DNA from: Rhabdornis inornatus
Taxonomy: Eukaryota; Chordata; Aves; Passeriformes; Rhabdornithidae
Direction: 5' to 3'
Length of the DNA: 64,000 bases
Assembly: GCA_013397075.1 (NCBI GenBank)
Contig: VWZS01002702.1
Location: 124,324-188,323, forward strand
In this document: positions 12,701-20,900 of the stretch, piece after piece
Numbering within the stretch: the stretch's first letter is position 1
How the letters are laid out: the number at the start of each line of letters is the position of its first letter
The notes under the pieces: model-generated
The model's database searches: none
The model's input: only the letters and a program-made list of their open reading frames with translations
What the model was told of the DNA's origin: nothing
Position numbers and translations under genes: made by a program

Positions 12701-15700
12701 AAAGAGAACTCTTCATGAACAAATGCCTTTCACTAGAGTTCTACCTTGTCCATAAACCTGAACTTCTAAAAAGTTTCAAAGTACATTGACTAAGGCTTAT
12801 CATGCCTGCAGCCATCCTGTATTTTTGTTATCGACTTAGAAAACTCCAGGATCCAGATACTTCCGTGTTCCTAAAGTTCAGGTTTTTCAAAGACTTAAAA
12901 AAAAAANCAAAGAGAACTCTTCATGAACAAATGCCTTTCACTAGAGTTCTACCTTGTCCATAAACCTGAACTTCTAAAAAGTTTCAAAGTACATTGACTA
13001 AGGCTTATCATGCCTGCAGCCATCCTGTATTTTTGTTATCGACTTAGAAAACTCCAGGATCCAGATACTTCCGTGTTCCTAAAGTTCAGGTTTTTCAAAG
13101 ACTTAAAAAAAAAATTAAAAAAAAATCCCAATGCTATTTCCGCCACCTGTAATCTACTACAGGTAAATTCACTACACTACCTTGTTTTAAATGTGTCAGG
13201 AGTTCAAAACTCTGTTAATACAGTATACTATTCATTCTTTCAGAAAGCATTATTTTTCCCAAACTGCCTCTTTCTGTGCTTAAAATTCTTTAATATAGTG
13301 AAACCAGCTTCTAAGATGCAGTCATTGTATTTGCAGAATCCCAAGTATACCACATTTTATAATCTATATTTACTCTCAGGAATTAATTCTTTTAAATGGA
13401 ACCAAGAACCAACACAAGGTAATGATTAATGTAACACCATTTCCTATCACCTCGAGTTACATCATCACGGGTATCAAGACAGGCTGCCTCAGGAGCGTAT
13501 CAGCACAAACTGCTTCCGCAGCAAAACCCACAGGGCTACTCTAAACGCCTCACTCATCACATGACTGCTTTTGCTTTGCAGAGCAACAAGATAACAACTG
13601 GCGAAAAGGATACTCTAAATCTAGGAACTTTTTTTTAAACTAAGCAGCAGTGGAGAACATGCACATTACATGTGACTGATGAATTAAAACATAAATTGCT
13701 GTCACCAAACCTTCCAACAGAAGATGAGCAATTGTTTCTAGCCAATAATTCCACCAGACAGTGTCTAAAAACTGCTCTACCTATAACAGAAATCAAGTTT
13801 CTTATACCCATTAAAGTATTAAGAGTAGAAAACATTTTTTAATCTTGTTCAGAAAAACAGCAATTAGAAAACTGAAATCTTGTGCTATTTATTTCTTATG
13901 CTTTAATTTCCTGAAAAATAGGGAAGTTGCACTGCAGATGCCAGAAGAATAGCTGCCTGTAACAGTTTCTGGATTCTCTGAGTCCGGGCAAGTTGGTTTA
14001 GAGTAAATTTCAGAGTCAAATAGTTAAAACCCCTGTATATTCATACTATACTCCTTACAACTCATTGTAACGAAGTGCATTAGAAGTTGAGGAACACGTG
14101 CATGACACACGGTTAAGGAATCAACCTTTTGAAAGCGGGCTGCCAAGTCTGAAATCAGTCACCAAACACATGCTCCGGATCCCCACTAACATCCAAGCGA
14201 AGTTAAAACAAACAGACCGACCAACGCCCATATACCGAGATTTTGGGTTAGAAAGGGACCTTCAGCCTAGCTACTGCTCACACCAAAATTCTCATCACAT
14301 GATTCAAACAGCTGTACTTGCCAGATTCATTATGAGTAATATCAATTTCAGCATTACTGCCGAGAAACTCCCCCCCGAAGGTTAGTTGTGCAAGATATTT
14401 AACACGTGTGAAGAAATTCACAGCAACTGCTGTCCCCTCTGAGACACAACCTGCATAGACATTTCTCTTAAGGCGTTAGAGCTGGGTTAAAAAGAGAACA
14501 AGGTGCTCCAGACTGGTGAAGCTGTTCAGGTCTGACAACTTTTACATGAAGGAAATACTAGCTGCGCTAAGCTCTAGTAAGAGCTTTGCTAACGAGCTAC
14601 TAAATGCCACGGAATAAGCGAAGTCTGTAAGGCAAAACATGGCAACGCCCAAACAAACCCGAGGAATNCCCCGCCCCCGCCCCGCCCCTCGCGCTGTGGG
14701 CGGGGCCGCCCCGCCCCTGAGGGCCCACGGCGGGGACGCCTCGGGTCAGCGGTGCTGGCCCTGCCCGAGCCGGGCAATCCCGGAGCACACGGCACAGCAT
14801 TGCGGCCAGGCATGCCCGGACTATCTCCATACTGCACAGGGAAGAAATTCTTCCTCATATTCAGGTGGAACTTCCTATGCATCAGTTTCACCACCGAGCA
14901 GAGCCTGGTCCATCCTTTTGGCACCCCCTCTTTAGATATTTATACACATAATGAGGTCCCCTCTCAGTCGTCNCTGATAGTAACAGGTAACTTAAGTAGT
15001 AGATCAAACAATTTAAAAGACTGTCAGAACAGATTTATTTTTCCATCCCCATTCTTTGGTCAAAGAGAACTCTTCATGAACAAATGCCTTTCACTAGAGT
15101 TCTACCTTGTCCATAAACCTGAACTTCTAAAAAGTTTCAAAGTACATTGACTAAGGCTTATCATGCCTGCAGCCATCCTGTATTTTTGTTATCGACTTAG
15201 AAAACTCCAGGATCCAGATACTTCCGTGTTCCTAAAGTTCAGGTTTTTCAAAGACTTAAAAAAAAATTAAAAAAAAATCCTAATGCTATTTCCGCCACCT
15301 GTAATCTACTACAGGTAAATTCACTACACTACCTTGTTTTAAATGTGTCAGGAGTTCAAAACTCTGTTAATACAGTATACTATTCATTCTTTCAGAAAGC
15401 ATTATTTTTCCCAAACTGCCTCTTTCTGTGCTTAAAATTCTTTAATATAGTGAAACCAGCTTCTAAGATGCAGTCATTGTATTTGCAGAATCCCAAGTAT
15501 ACCACATTTTATAATCTATATTTACTCTCAGGAATTAATTCTTTTAAATGGAACCAAGAACCAACACAAGGTAATGATTAATGTAACACCATTTCCTATC
15601 ACCTCGAGTTACATCATCACGGGTATCAAGACAGGCTGCCTCAGGAGCGTATCAGCACAAACTGCTTCCGCAGCAAAACCCACAGGGCTACTCTAAACGC

Positions 15701-17420
15701 CTCACTCATCACATGACTGCTTTTGCTTTGCAGAGCAACAAGATAACAACTGGCGAAAAGGATACTCTAAATCTAGGAACTTTTTTTTAAACTAAGCAGC
15801 AGTGGAGAACATGCACATTACATGTGACTGATGAATTAAAACATAAATTGCTGTCACCAAACCTTCCAACAGAAGATGAGCAATTGTTTCTAGCCAATAA
15901 TTCCACCAGACAGTGTCTAAAAACTGCTCTACCTATAACAGAAATCAAGTTTCTTATACCCATTAAAGTATTAAGAGTAGAAAACATTTTTTAATCTTGT
16001 TCAGAAAAACAGCAATTAGAAAACTGAAATCTTGTGCTATTTATTTCTTATGCTTTAATTTCCTGAAAAATAGGGAAGTTGCACTGCAGATGCCAGAAGA
16101 ATAGCTGCCTGTAACAGTTTCTGGATTCTCTGAGTCCGGGCAAGTTGGTTTAGAGTAAATTTCAGAGTCAAATAGTTAAAACCCCTGTATATTCATACTA
16201 TACTCCTTACAACTCATTGTAACGAAGTGCATTAGAAGTTGAGGAACACGTGCATGACACACGGTTAAGGAATCAACCTTTTGAAAGCGGGCTGCCAAGT
16301 CTGAAATCAGTCACCAAACACATGCTCCGGATCCCCACTAACATCCAAGCGAAGTTAAAACAAACAGACCGACCAACGCCCATATACCGAGATTTTGGGT
16401 TAGAAAGGGACCTTCAGCCTAGCTACTGCTCACACCAAAATTCTCATCACATGATTCAAACAGCTGTACTTGCCAGATTCATTATGAGTAATATCAATTT
16501 CAGCATTACTGCCGAGAAACTCCCCCCCGAAGGTTAGTTGTGCAAGATATTTAACACGTGTGAAGAAATTCACAGCAACTGCTGTCCCCTCTGAGACACA
16601 ACCTGCATAGACATTTCTCTTAAGGCGTTAGAGCTGGGTTAAAAAGAGAACAAGGTGCTCCAGACTGGTGAAGCTGTTCAGGTCTGACAACTTTTACATG
16701 AAGGAAATACTAGCTGCGCTAAGCTCTAGTAAGAGCTTTGCTAACGAGCTACTAAATGCCACGGAATAAGCGAAGTCTGTAAGGCAAAACATGGCAACGC
16801 CCAAACAAACCCGAGGAATTTAACTTCGGGAGGAAGAAGGAAAGCGAAACATTTCAATCTCGCTTTAAAACAAAACTCGGCCCACCCTCAGCTGCGGGCT
16901 GGACTGTTTCATAACGCGATACCCATGAACTTTACACTTTCCAGCTGAGTTGTTTTGCTTTATTCCCTACGCTTATGTCAACACGGCCGGAGACTCCCTG
17001 GCACCGGGCACACACCCACCTGCCAAAACAGCGCCGTTTCTGTTTCCTCCTAGGGCACTCGGCTTTTCCCCACCCTTTCTTCCTGCAACCCGCGGCCCCG
17101 GCCGTGCCGGTCCGGGGGGGCCTCTCCGCACGGAAACCCCGCTGCCCGCGGCCCCAGCGCCCCGCCCGGCCCCGTACCTTGGCATTGCTCACGGCCTTGG
17201 TACAGCCCTCCAGCTGCACCCAGATCCTGGCACTGGCCTTGGGCGGCTGCAGCGCGGGCTGCCAGTCCCCCTGCGCCCCCAGCATGGCCAGCCGCACCTC
17301 GAACAAGCCCTCGATGCGGCCCCGGCTGCGCTCCAGGAGGCGGCTCTTCTCTGCGGGGACGGTGAACTCATCCACCCTGGGCCCCGGCGCGGAGCCGTGC
17401 GGTGTCCGGTGGGCCGCCAT
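447..17420 (-). CDS. N4BP1: N4BP1, NEDD4-binding protein 1 (seven-exon coding sequence)
   Basis: Spliced CDS on the minus strand: join of 17420-17178, 12453-10703, 6427-6297, 5904-5808, 4527-4420, 2949-2842 and 777-447; 2769 nt, 922 residues, no frameshift. N4BP1 is a cytoplasmic/nuclear RNA-binding NYN endoribonuclease, known to inhibit the E3 ligase ITCH and dampen NF-kB-driven inflammatory signalling. Visible domains: KH-like N-terminus (about 60-200), SIM-like VIDLT (215-219) and VIDLVLD (331-337), bipartite basic NLS-like patch (294-307), UBA-like block (about 356-401), Ser-rich disordered linker (about 410-640), NYN/PIN nuclease (about 652-805), CoCUN-type C-terminus (about 875-922). 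Nuclease acidic residues are present: D658 in IDGSNVA, D739/D740 in HDDR, D758 in TNDNF. The mammalian protein is about 896 residues, so this one is slightly longer, chiefly near the N-terminus. Start chosen because the MAA..VDEFT..EKS..SRGRIEGLF opening matches the family. Apparent intron 1 is inflated by an assembly duplication. Confidence 0.97.
778..2841 (-). other. N4BP1: N4BP1 intron 6
   Basis: 2064 nt between exons 6 and 7, GT..AG. AT-rich single-copy sequence. The 146-codon plus-strand open stretch at 1405-1845 has no recognisable similarity and is antisense noise. No repeat family recognised. Confidence 0.85.
2842..2949 (-). CDS. N4BP1: N4BP1 coding exon 6 (end of NYN domain)
   Basis: 108 nt; acceptor CTCTTGCAG|GTTGCTC, donor TATTCTAG|GTATAA. 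It encodes LLQYTFAGDIFMVPDDPLGR and NGPRLDDFLRSEGYS (residues 778-812), the family-diagnostic FMVPDDPLGR segment that closes the NYN domain. Ends phase 2. Confidence 0.96.
2950..4419 (-). other. N4BP1: N4BP1 intron 5
   Basis: 1470 nt, GT..AG. AT-rich unique-looking sequence with an A-rich patch near 3800-3860. Nothing else recognised. Confidence 0.85.
4420..4527 (-). CDS. N4BP1: N4BP1 coding exon 5 (NYN domain)
   Basis: 108 nt; acceptor AATTTTACAG|ATTTTTA, donor CAAAAAAG|GTAATT. It encodes residues 742-776 with flanking split codons: FLLNLAAETGGVIVTNDNFR, then EFVTESFAWREIIQK. The VTNDNFR motif holds D758, the third conserved acidic position of the PIN-like active site. Confidence 0.96.
4528..5807 (-). 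other. N4BP1: N4BP1 intron 4
   Basis: 1280 nt, GT..AG. AT-rich; a T run near 5571-5581. No repeat family or other gene recognised. Confidence 0.85.
5808..5904 (-). CDS. N4BP1: N4BP1 coding exon 4 (NYN domain)
   Basis: 97 nt; acceptor TTTTAACAG|AGCAG, donor GATGACAG|GTACAG. It encodes residues 709-740 and part of 741: EQKFLTQLEDVGILSLTPAR, then MVLGARIAAHDD and R. The HDDR motif supplies conserved nuclease acidic residues (D739/D740). Ends phase 2. Confidence 0.96.
5905..6296 (-). other. N4BP1: N4BP1 intron 3
   Basis: 392 nt, GT..AG, short and AT-rich. Nothing recognised inside. Confidence 0.85.
6297..6427 (-). CDS. N4BP1: N4BP1 coding exon 3 (NYN domain)
   Basis: 131 nt; acceptor TTTCACCTTCAG|TCATGG, donor ATTACAG|GTGAGG. 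It completes Ser665 and encodes residues 666-708: HGLRKFFSCRGIAIAVDYFW, KRGHRNITVFVPQWRTRRD, PSIT, the conserved second strand/helix of the NYN fold. Ends phase 1. Confidence 0.96.
7063..7120 (+). mobile_element. Possible CR1 LINE 3'-tail fragment
   Basis: Words like GATGACCTTGTGAGG, CCCTTCCCAACTG and GAATTAT resemble the standard CR1 3' end (GATGACCT..GGTCCCTTCCAACC..ATTATTC). Short and diverged, so uncertain. Confidence 0.4.
8885..8900. repeat. (CA)8 microsatellite
   Basis: Eight uninterrupted CA units in N4BP1 intron 2. Confidence 0.9.
10703..12453 (-). CDS. N4BP1: N4BP1 coding exon 2 (residues 82-664 plus part of 665)
   Basis: The large exon typical of this gene, 1751 nt, flanked by CTCCTCTTAG|GAGTAC and ATTTC|GTAAGT (ends phase 2). 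It opens with EYVKGLCEPELEEKEYYPKD and MHCIFVGAQSLFL, which continue the KH-like module. It carries the disordered centre, both SIM-like motifs, the basic NLS-like patch, the UBA-like block (EEMEYKILVNFFRTMGYS and following), and ends with the first NYN strand LKHIIIDGSNVAI with catalytic D658. Reading is open throughout, with no Ns. Confidence 0.97.
12613..12906. repeat. Duplicated block, copy A (contig end)
   Basis: 294 bases identical, or nearly so, to 14974-15267; the part from 12700 is also repeated at 12908-13114. It stops inside an A10 run followed by a single N at 12907, so a contig ended at a homopolymer. Confidence 0.9.
12907..12907. other. Single-N assembly gap
   Basis: One N following an A10 run; the next bases restart about 207 bases back in the same sequence. 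Confidence 0.95.
12908..14667. repeat. Duplicated block, copy B
   Basis: 1760 bases bounded by single Ns (12907 and 14668). It matches 15061-16819 at an offset of 2153, falling to 2152 after one A-run loses a base (A10 here, A9 there). The only substitution I noticed is C at 13129 versus T at 15281. Open reading frames inside are translated identically in both copies and are not genes. Confidence 0.92.
14668..14668. other. Single-N assembly gap
   Basis: One N where copy B stops at GAGGAAT; copy D continues past the same point with TAACTTCGGG. Confidence 0.95.
14669..14840. other. Orphan GC-rich piece with GC boxes
   Basis: About 170 bases of CpG-rich DNA with several CCCGCCCC and GGGCGGGGC words, like a promoter or CpG-island fragment. 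It is bounded on the left by an N and is not found next to the same flank in copy D. Probably a misplaced or gap-filling contig. Confidence 0.6.
14841..14972 (-). mobile_element. CR1 LINE 3' fragment, antisense, cut by a gap
   Basis: The words GAAGAAATTCTTCCTCATATT, CAGGTGGAACTTCCTATGCA and GATATTTATACACATAATGA, then GGTCCCCTCTCAGTC, match the reverse complement of a familiar avian CR1 3' region. It ends at the N at 14973, so the element is incomplete. Confidence 0.75.
14973..14973. other. Single-N assembly gap
   Basis: One N between the orphan piece and the start of copy D. Confidence 0.95.
14974..16819. repeat. Duplicated block, copy D (continuous with exon 1)
   Basis: Starts straight after the N at 14973 and covers both copy A and copy B. 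Unlike them it runs on without a break past 16819 into N4BP1 exon 1, so it is probably the true genomic version. Confidence 0.9.
17178..17420 (-). CDS. N4BP1: N4BP1 coding exon 1 (residues 1-81)
   Basis: Starts at the ATG at 17420-17418 and ends GCCAAG|GTACGG, phase 0. It encodes the N-terminus and the first part of the KH-like region (SRGRIEGLFEVRLAML, then ARIWVQLEG). The stretch after MAA (HRTPHGSAPGPR) and the QPALQPPKAS segment look like additions relative to the mammalian protein as I remember it. The exon is very GC-rich and lies inside a CpG island. The -3 base of the start codon is C, so its Kozak context is only moderate (+4 is G). Confidence 0.93.
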
Positions 17421-17542
17421 CAGCGCGGGGCGCGCAATCCCATCGCACCGGGAACAGCGACACCGGGAAACGCCGCACCGACACTCCGCGTCATCGGCCC
17501 GCGACGGCGCCGGGCAGCGCCCACCCGCAGCCGCGCCGCCAT
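17420..17542 (-). other. Upstream ORF (40 codons) overlapping the N4BP1 start as TGATG
   Basis: ATG at 17542-17540 sits in a strong context (ACCATGG: A at -3, G at +4). It encodes an Arg/Ala-rich peptide of 40 residues beginning MAARLRVGAARRRRGP, with in-frame internal ATGs at codons 17 and 34. Its TGA at 17422-17420 shares its last A with the N4BP1 ATG. It is in a different frame from N4BP1. It matters only if the transcript starts upstream of 17542, which I cannot tell; no peptide function is claimed. Confidence 0.5.
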
Positions 17543-17556
17543 GGTTAGCACCGGCG

Positions 17557-17557
17557 N
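17557..17557. other. Single-N assembly gap in the CpG island
   Basis: One N in the putative N4BP1 leader/promoter, 15 bases upstream of the upstream-ORF ATG. Sequence could be missing here. Confidence 0.9.
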
Positions 17558-17900
17558 TCCAGTCCCTTGACCGGCTTTGTCGCCCTGCGCAGGACCCGCT
17601 CCGGGAGCTGCATTGCCCACCAGCTCCCGTCTCTGGGGCTGAGGAGCACGGAACTGCACGGAGCCCTCCAGGCGCGGCCTGCCCGCCCCGCCTCCCGGTC
17701 TCTCCGTCCCCGCCTCCCGGTCGTTCTCCGGCCCTCGGCTCTTCTCATCCTCCTTTACGAGTTCCGGGAGTACGCGAGCGCTCCCTGCAGCCCTCACCGC
17801 CCTTATCGCGCGGCACAGCCCCACAGAGGGGCCGCTCCCGGCCCTGCAGCCACAGCCGGAGGCTCCTGCCTGCCTGCCGGGGAAACCTTGGTGTAACACA

Positions 17901-20900
17901 CTCTTGGCGCAGCCAGCTCTGGTATTGTCTGTTTGGATTCCATTTAAAAAGAAATCCAAGCTTTATGCCTTCTGATGGCAGGGGACAGAAGTGTAGCTCC
18001 CATTCCCAGATCTTTACCTCTGATAGCTCGGGAAATATAGAGGGCATATTTTTACTTAACGGCCCACCCCCAAACTGTTAAAGAGACGCGAAGGATAAGA
18101 CCAGGTCTTAAAAAGTATCTCTGGGACTGCTGTTGACTTCTGCATGCCTGGAGCTGACAATACGGACCAGCTGTAATACAAAGGAGTAAATGTCTCCTTT
18201 CATACTATCCCAGACACAGGTTAGTGTCTTCCAAGTTCCCCGTGGAACTTTGATTCCAGCTTGTTTTGGCCATCTCTTTAGCATCACTGTAAAGTTAGAT
18301 TTTAGCAGCTGTTCATTAAATATAGCCTCTAAAGGGAGGACAAATATTTTATTGTTGTGCATTTAAATGTACATATTTTGTTTTGATCTACTTGTATATT
18401 AAACCAGGAAAGGCTTAATACAGAAATACGAAACATTATTTTTATAAAGCTACTTGTATCTCTTTCAGAACTTTTTAAGCAAATGACAATTTGCAGTTCT
18501 TGCCCATAGGAAAATCTTGCTAAAAGCTTACGTCCACGTATTGCTATATACACTTTCCAATCTGAATTTTAAGTCATTCTTTGAGCCAAATAAAATATTT
18601 GTCTGTGACAGTGGTAAAATGGAAAAAAATACATCTTTGTGCCTGCTGCACTTACACACAAACACTCATTCTGCATAGGACAGGGTTTTGACAGGGAGTG
18701 TCACATTTAAGAATGATGCTTCCCTGAAGTACTTTCCTGAAGACAATTTTCCCCCCTCTTTTTGTTGTTTAGACATTTGCATTTCGCTTTCCCGTTGAAT
18801 TATGCTACAAGGGTCACACATAAGGATGTAATTTAACATTTAGGGAGGTAATTTCTGAGGTGGTTGGTGCCATCCACTGTTAAAACGCAGATACTGCAGC
18901 CAGTGTTGCTTTTAGCTATTATTACTGAAAAACGACATTGTAAGCAAGGAACTTCATAATAAAAAATGAAATTACCAGCATTTTGGAACACAAAATATCA
19001 TTCCAAAGCTGAAAGAAAACTGATTTCTACCACATCAACACAGCCATTTGGAGTATCTCATATAAAAGAAGGCTTACTGACTTCTAAGTGATGTGGGTAA
19101 TGCTTGGTGCTGTGACATTTTCTTGCTTGTTTTGCCATGCTGCATAATACATGGTTTCACTGCTGAATTTATTGTGTGTAGATAATTCTAGATATATTCT
19201 TGATAAATCTGTATTCAAATACATTATAGCGGTCTGAGGCTGCTCTCAGGGAGGTCACTGAGTGTGAGCAGTTGTGGTTCTGTGACCCAGCTTGCTGAGA
19301 TTAGGAAGTACCTGACATTGTAACATTCAAGACAAACTAAAACTAAAGCCCTTTTGAAGTGGAGAAAAGGATCCTATTGAGAAGGTTTACTAATGATTAT
19401 ATACATGGGACAATTATTAAAACAAGCTGGAACTTTCTCCTGCATTGTTGTGATGTGCACTGGAAAAAATACTTTTTTTTTTTTTTTTTTTTTTTTGAAT
19501 TGGAGCCTCAACTTAATCTTCCTCATACTTAGGAGAAATTTCAAGCCTCTTGCCATAAGCACAAATGCAGGTGTACAAACCCCAAATGTGAGCTAGGTTG
19601 AGAGCACTGGAAATTCTCTGACATCTTACAATAGGCTGCTTACAAAGTGGATTTGTCGGGGAAGAATGATTTTGTTTTCCTCCTATGGGAGGAATTTATT
19701 TTGCAGTAAAATATCTAAAGTGAGGGGCTCTGTTTTGTTGGAGGGGATATTTCCTGGATCTTTGGTTATATCTTGTAAATTTATTTTAGAGATGGAAAAG
19801 TGCAGTATTTTGCTGGTAGCAGTTGAAGGAATTTGACACACACAATGCCTGGTCTTGCTTTTCAGCTTGGCACATCTGTGGGATATATTGGAGATTTTCC
19901 TAAATGTGAGTTGATGCCAAGTTCATTATTTGTATTACTGTTGGGGAAATACTGTAATGGTAATGTGTAAATAGGTGTGGGGGTTTTTTTCATGTTTTGC
20001 AAGAGCCTGTTTCAGCTGCCTAATGCGACTTCTTGCTCTTTATTAGAATTTCTGCAATTGAAAATTGGTTATGTGAACGATTTTATGAAATTGGGTCTTC
20101 CTGATTAGTTTGGGCTTGGGCTGTGTATTTGTAACAGGAGCTGTACTGGTTGAAATAACGAGGAAACCAAATTTCCAAACTGTCCTTCAGACCTGTGCTG
20201 AGTCAATGAGCTATGGAGTCTACGGATGCGCTTTACAGATGGTGCTCTGATCCTCAGTATTATGGTGGAGTTATTTGCATGCATAAATTTAAATATTTGT
20301 TTGATTGTTTGCAGGATGTGGACTTAAAATACTAGAGTATAGGAAGTATCCTTCATGAATATGAATAGCAAAAACTTTAATTTGCAGTCATAACACAAAT
20401 AGTAGCATATTCTAAGAGTGATACCTCAAATAAATTCTATAAATTTCACAAGGAAATATATAGAAATAACATGACAAGAGCCCTCAAGTTTTGTGTGTAA
20501 TATAGTCCTAAAACTTAAGGCAATCCGAAATTCTCATTAGGAAAGTTTGGTATATTTTTTAACTCATTTATTTTGTTGTTTTTGTTGTTTACAGAACTAC
20601 AGAGAAAAAAGCCAAAATTGGTTTGAAATGGAATTTTTAAAAATGCTTTATGGAGACAATTTTCTACATCTTGTTCAAGTCCCCAGTTATGGTGTGACAG
20701 ACATCTACCTGAGCTTGAAGCCTTGGTCACTAAGATGGTGATTAAGAAGGTTTCCCTTTTGGAGAATTTGTTGCAATGCTGCCATCTTAATGAACCTGTA
20801 GATCATCAAATTTAGTATCAAGAGGCAAACTTTTTGAAAATGATCCAAGGTATATGTTGTGTAATTAGTAATCTCTGTAACTGAAACTTATTCTATCCCT

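Larger units (their letters stand above)
12454..17177 (-). other. N4BP1: N4BP1 intron 1 as assembled (inflated)
   Basis: 4724 nt between exons 1 and 2. It contains three single-N breaks and a near-identical repeated block. If the block is an unmerged overlap, true length is about 2.4 kb: sequence 12454-12612 followed directly by 14974-17177. No coding sequence inside. Confidence 0.8.
16980..17900 (-). promoter_or_regulatory. CpG island and probable N4BP1 promoter
   Basis: About 0.9 kb of GC- and CpG-rich DNA in an otherwise AT-rich window, covering N4BP1 exon 1, its leader and upstream sequence. No TATA box is evident; a CRE/ATF-like GATGACGCGG lies on the minus strand near 17490. It is interrupted by a single N at 17557. 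The transcription start cannot be fixed from sequence alone. Long open frames on both strands here (for example 16975-18081 plus) come from low stop-codon density in GC-rich DNA. Confidence 0.8.

Noticed and set aside
14098..16537. Identical 95-codon and 66-codon frames repeated at 14098/16250 and 13635/15787
   Set aside because: Identity comes from the duplicated block, not from selection on protein; they lie in an N4BP1 intron.
12613..16819. A genuine recent tandem duplication
   Set aside because: Possible, but the single-N boundaries, the break at an A10 run and the near-zero divergence fit unmerged contigs better.
17420..17959. 179-codon minus-strand open frame ending at the N4BP1 start
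   Set aside because: It crosses the N at 17557, and its upstream part reads unlike a protein. Only the last 40 codons, from a strong ATG, are kept as an upstream ORF.
16975..18081. 368-codon plus-strand open frame across the CpG island, with companions at 16950-17570 and 17567-17896
   Set aside because: Antisense to N4BP1 exon 1 in GC-rich DNA with few stop codons, Pro/Arg/Ser-rich, and it runs through an N. No recognisable domain.
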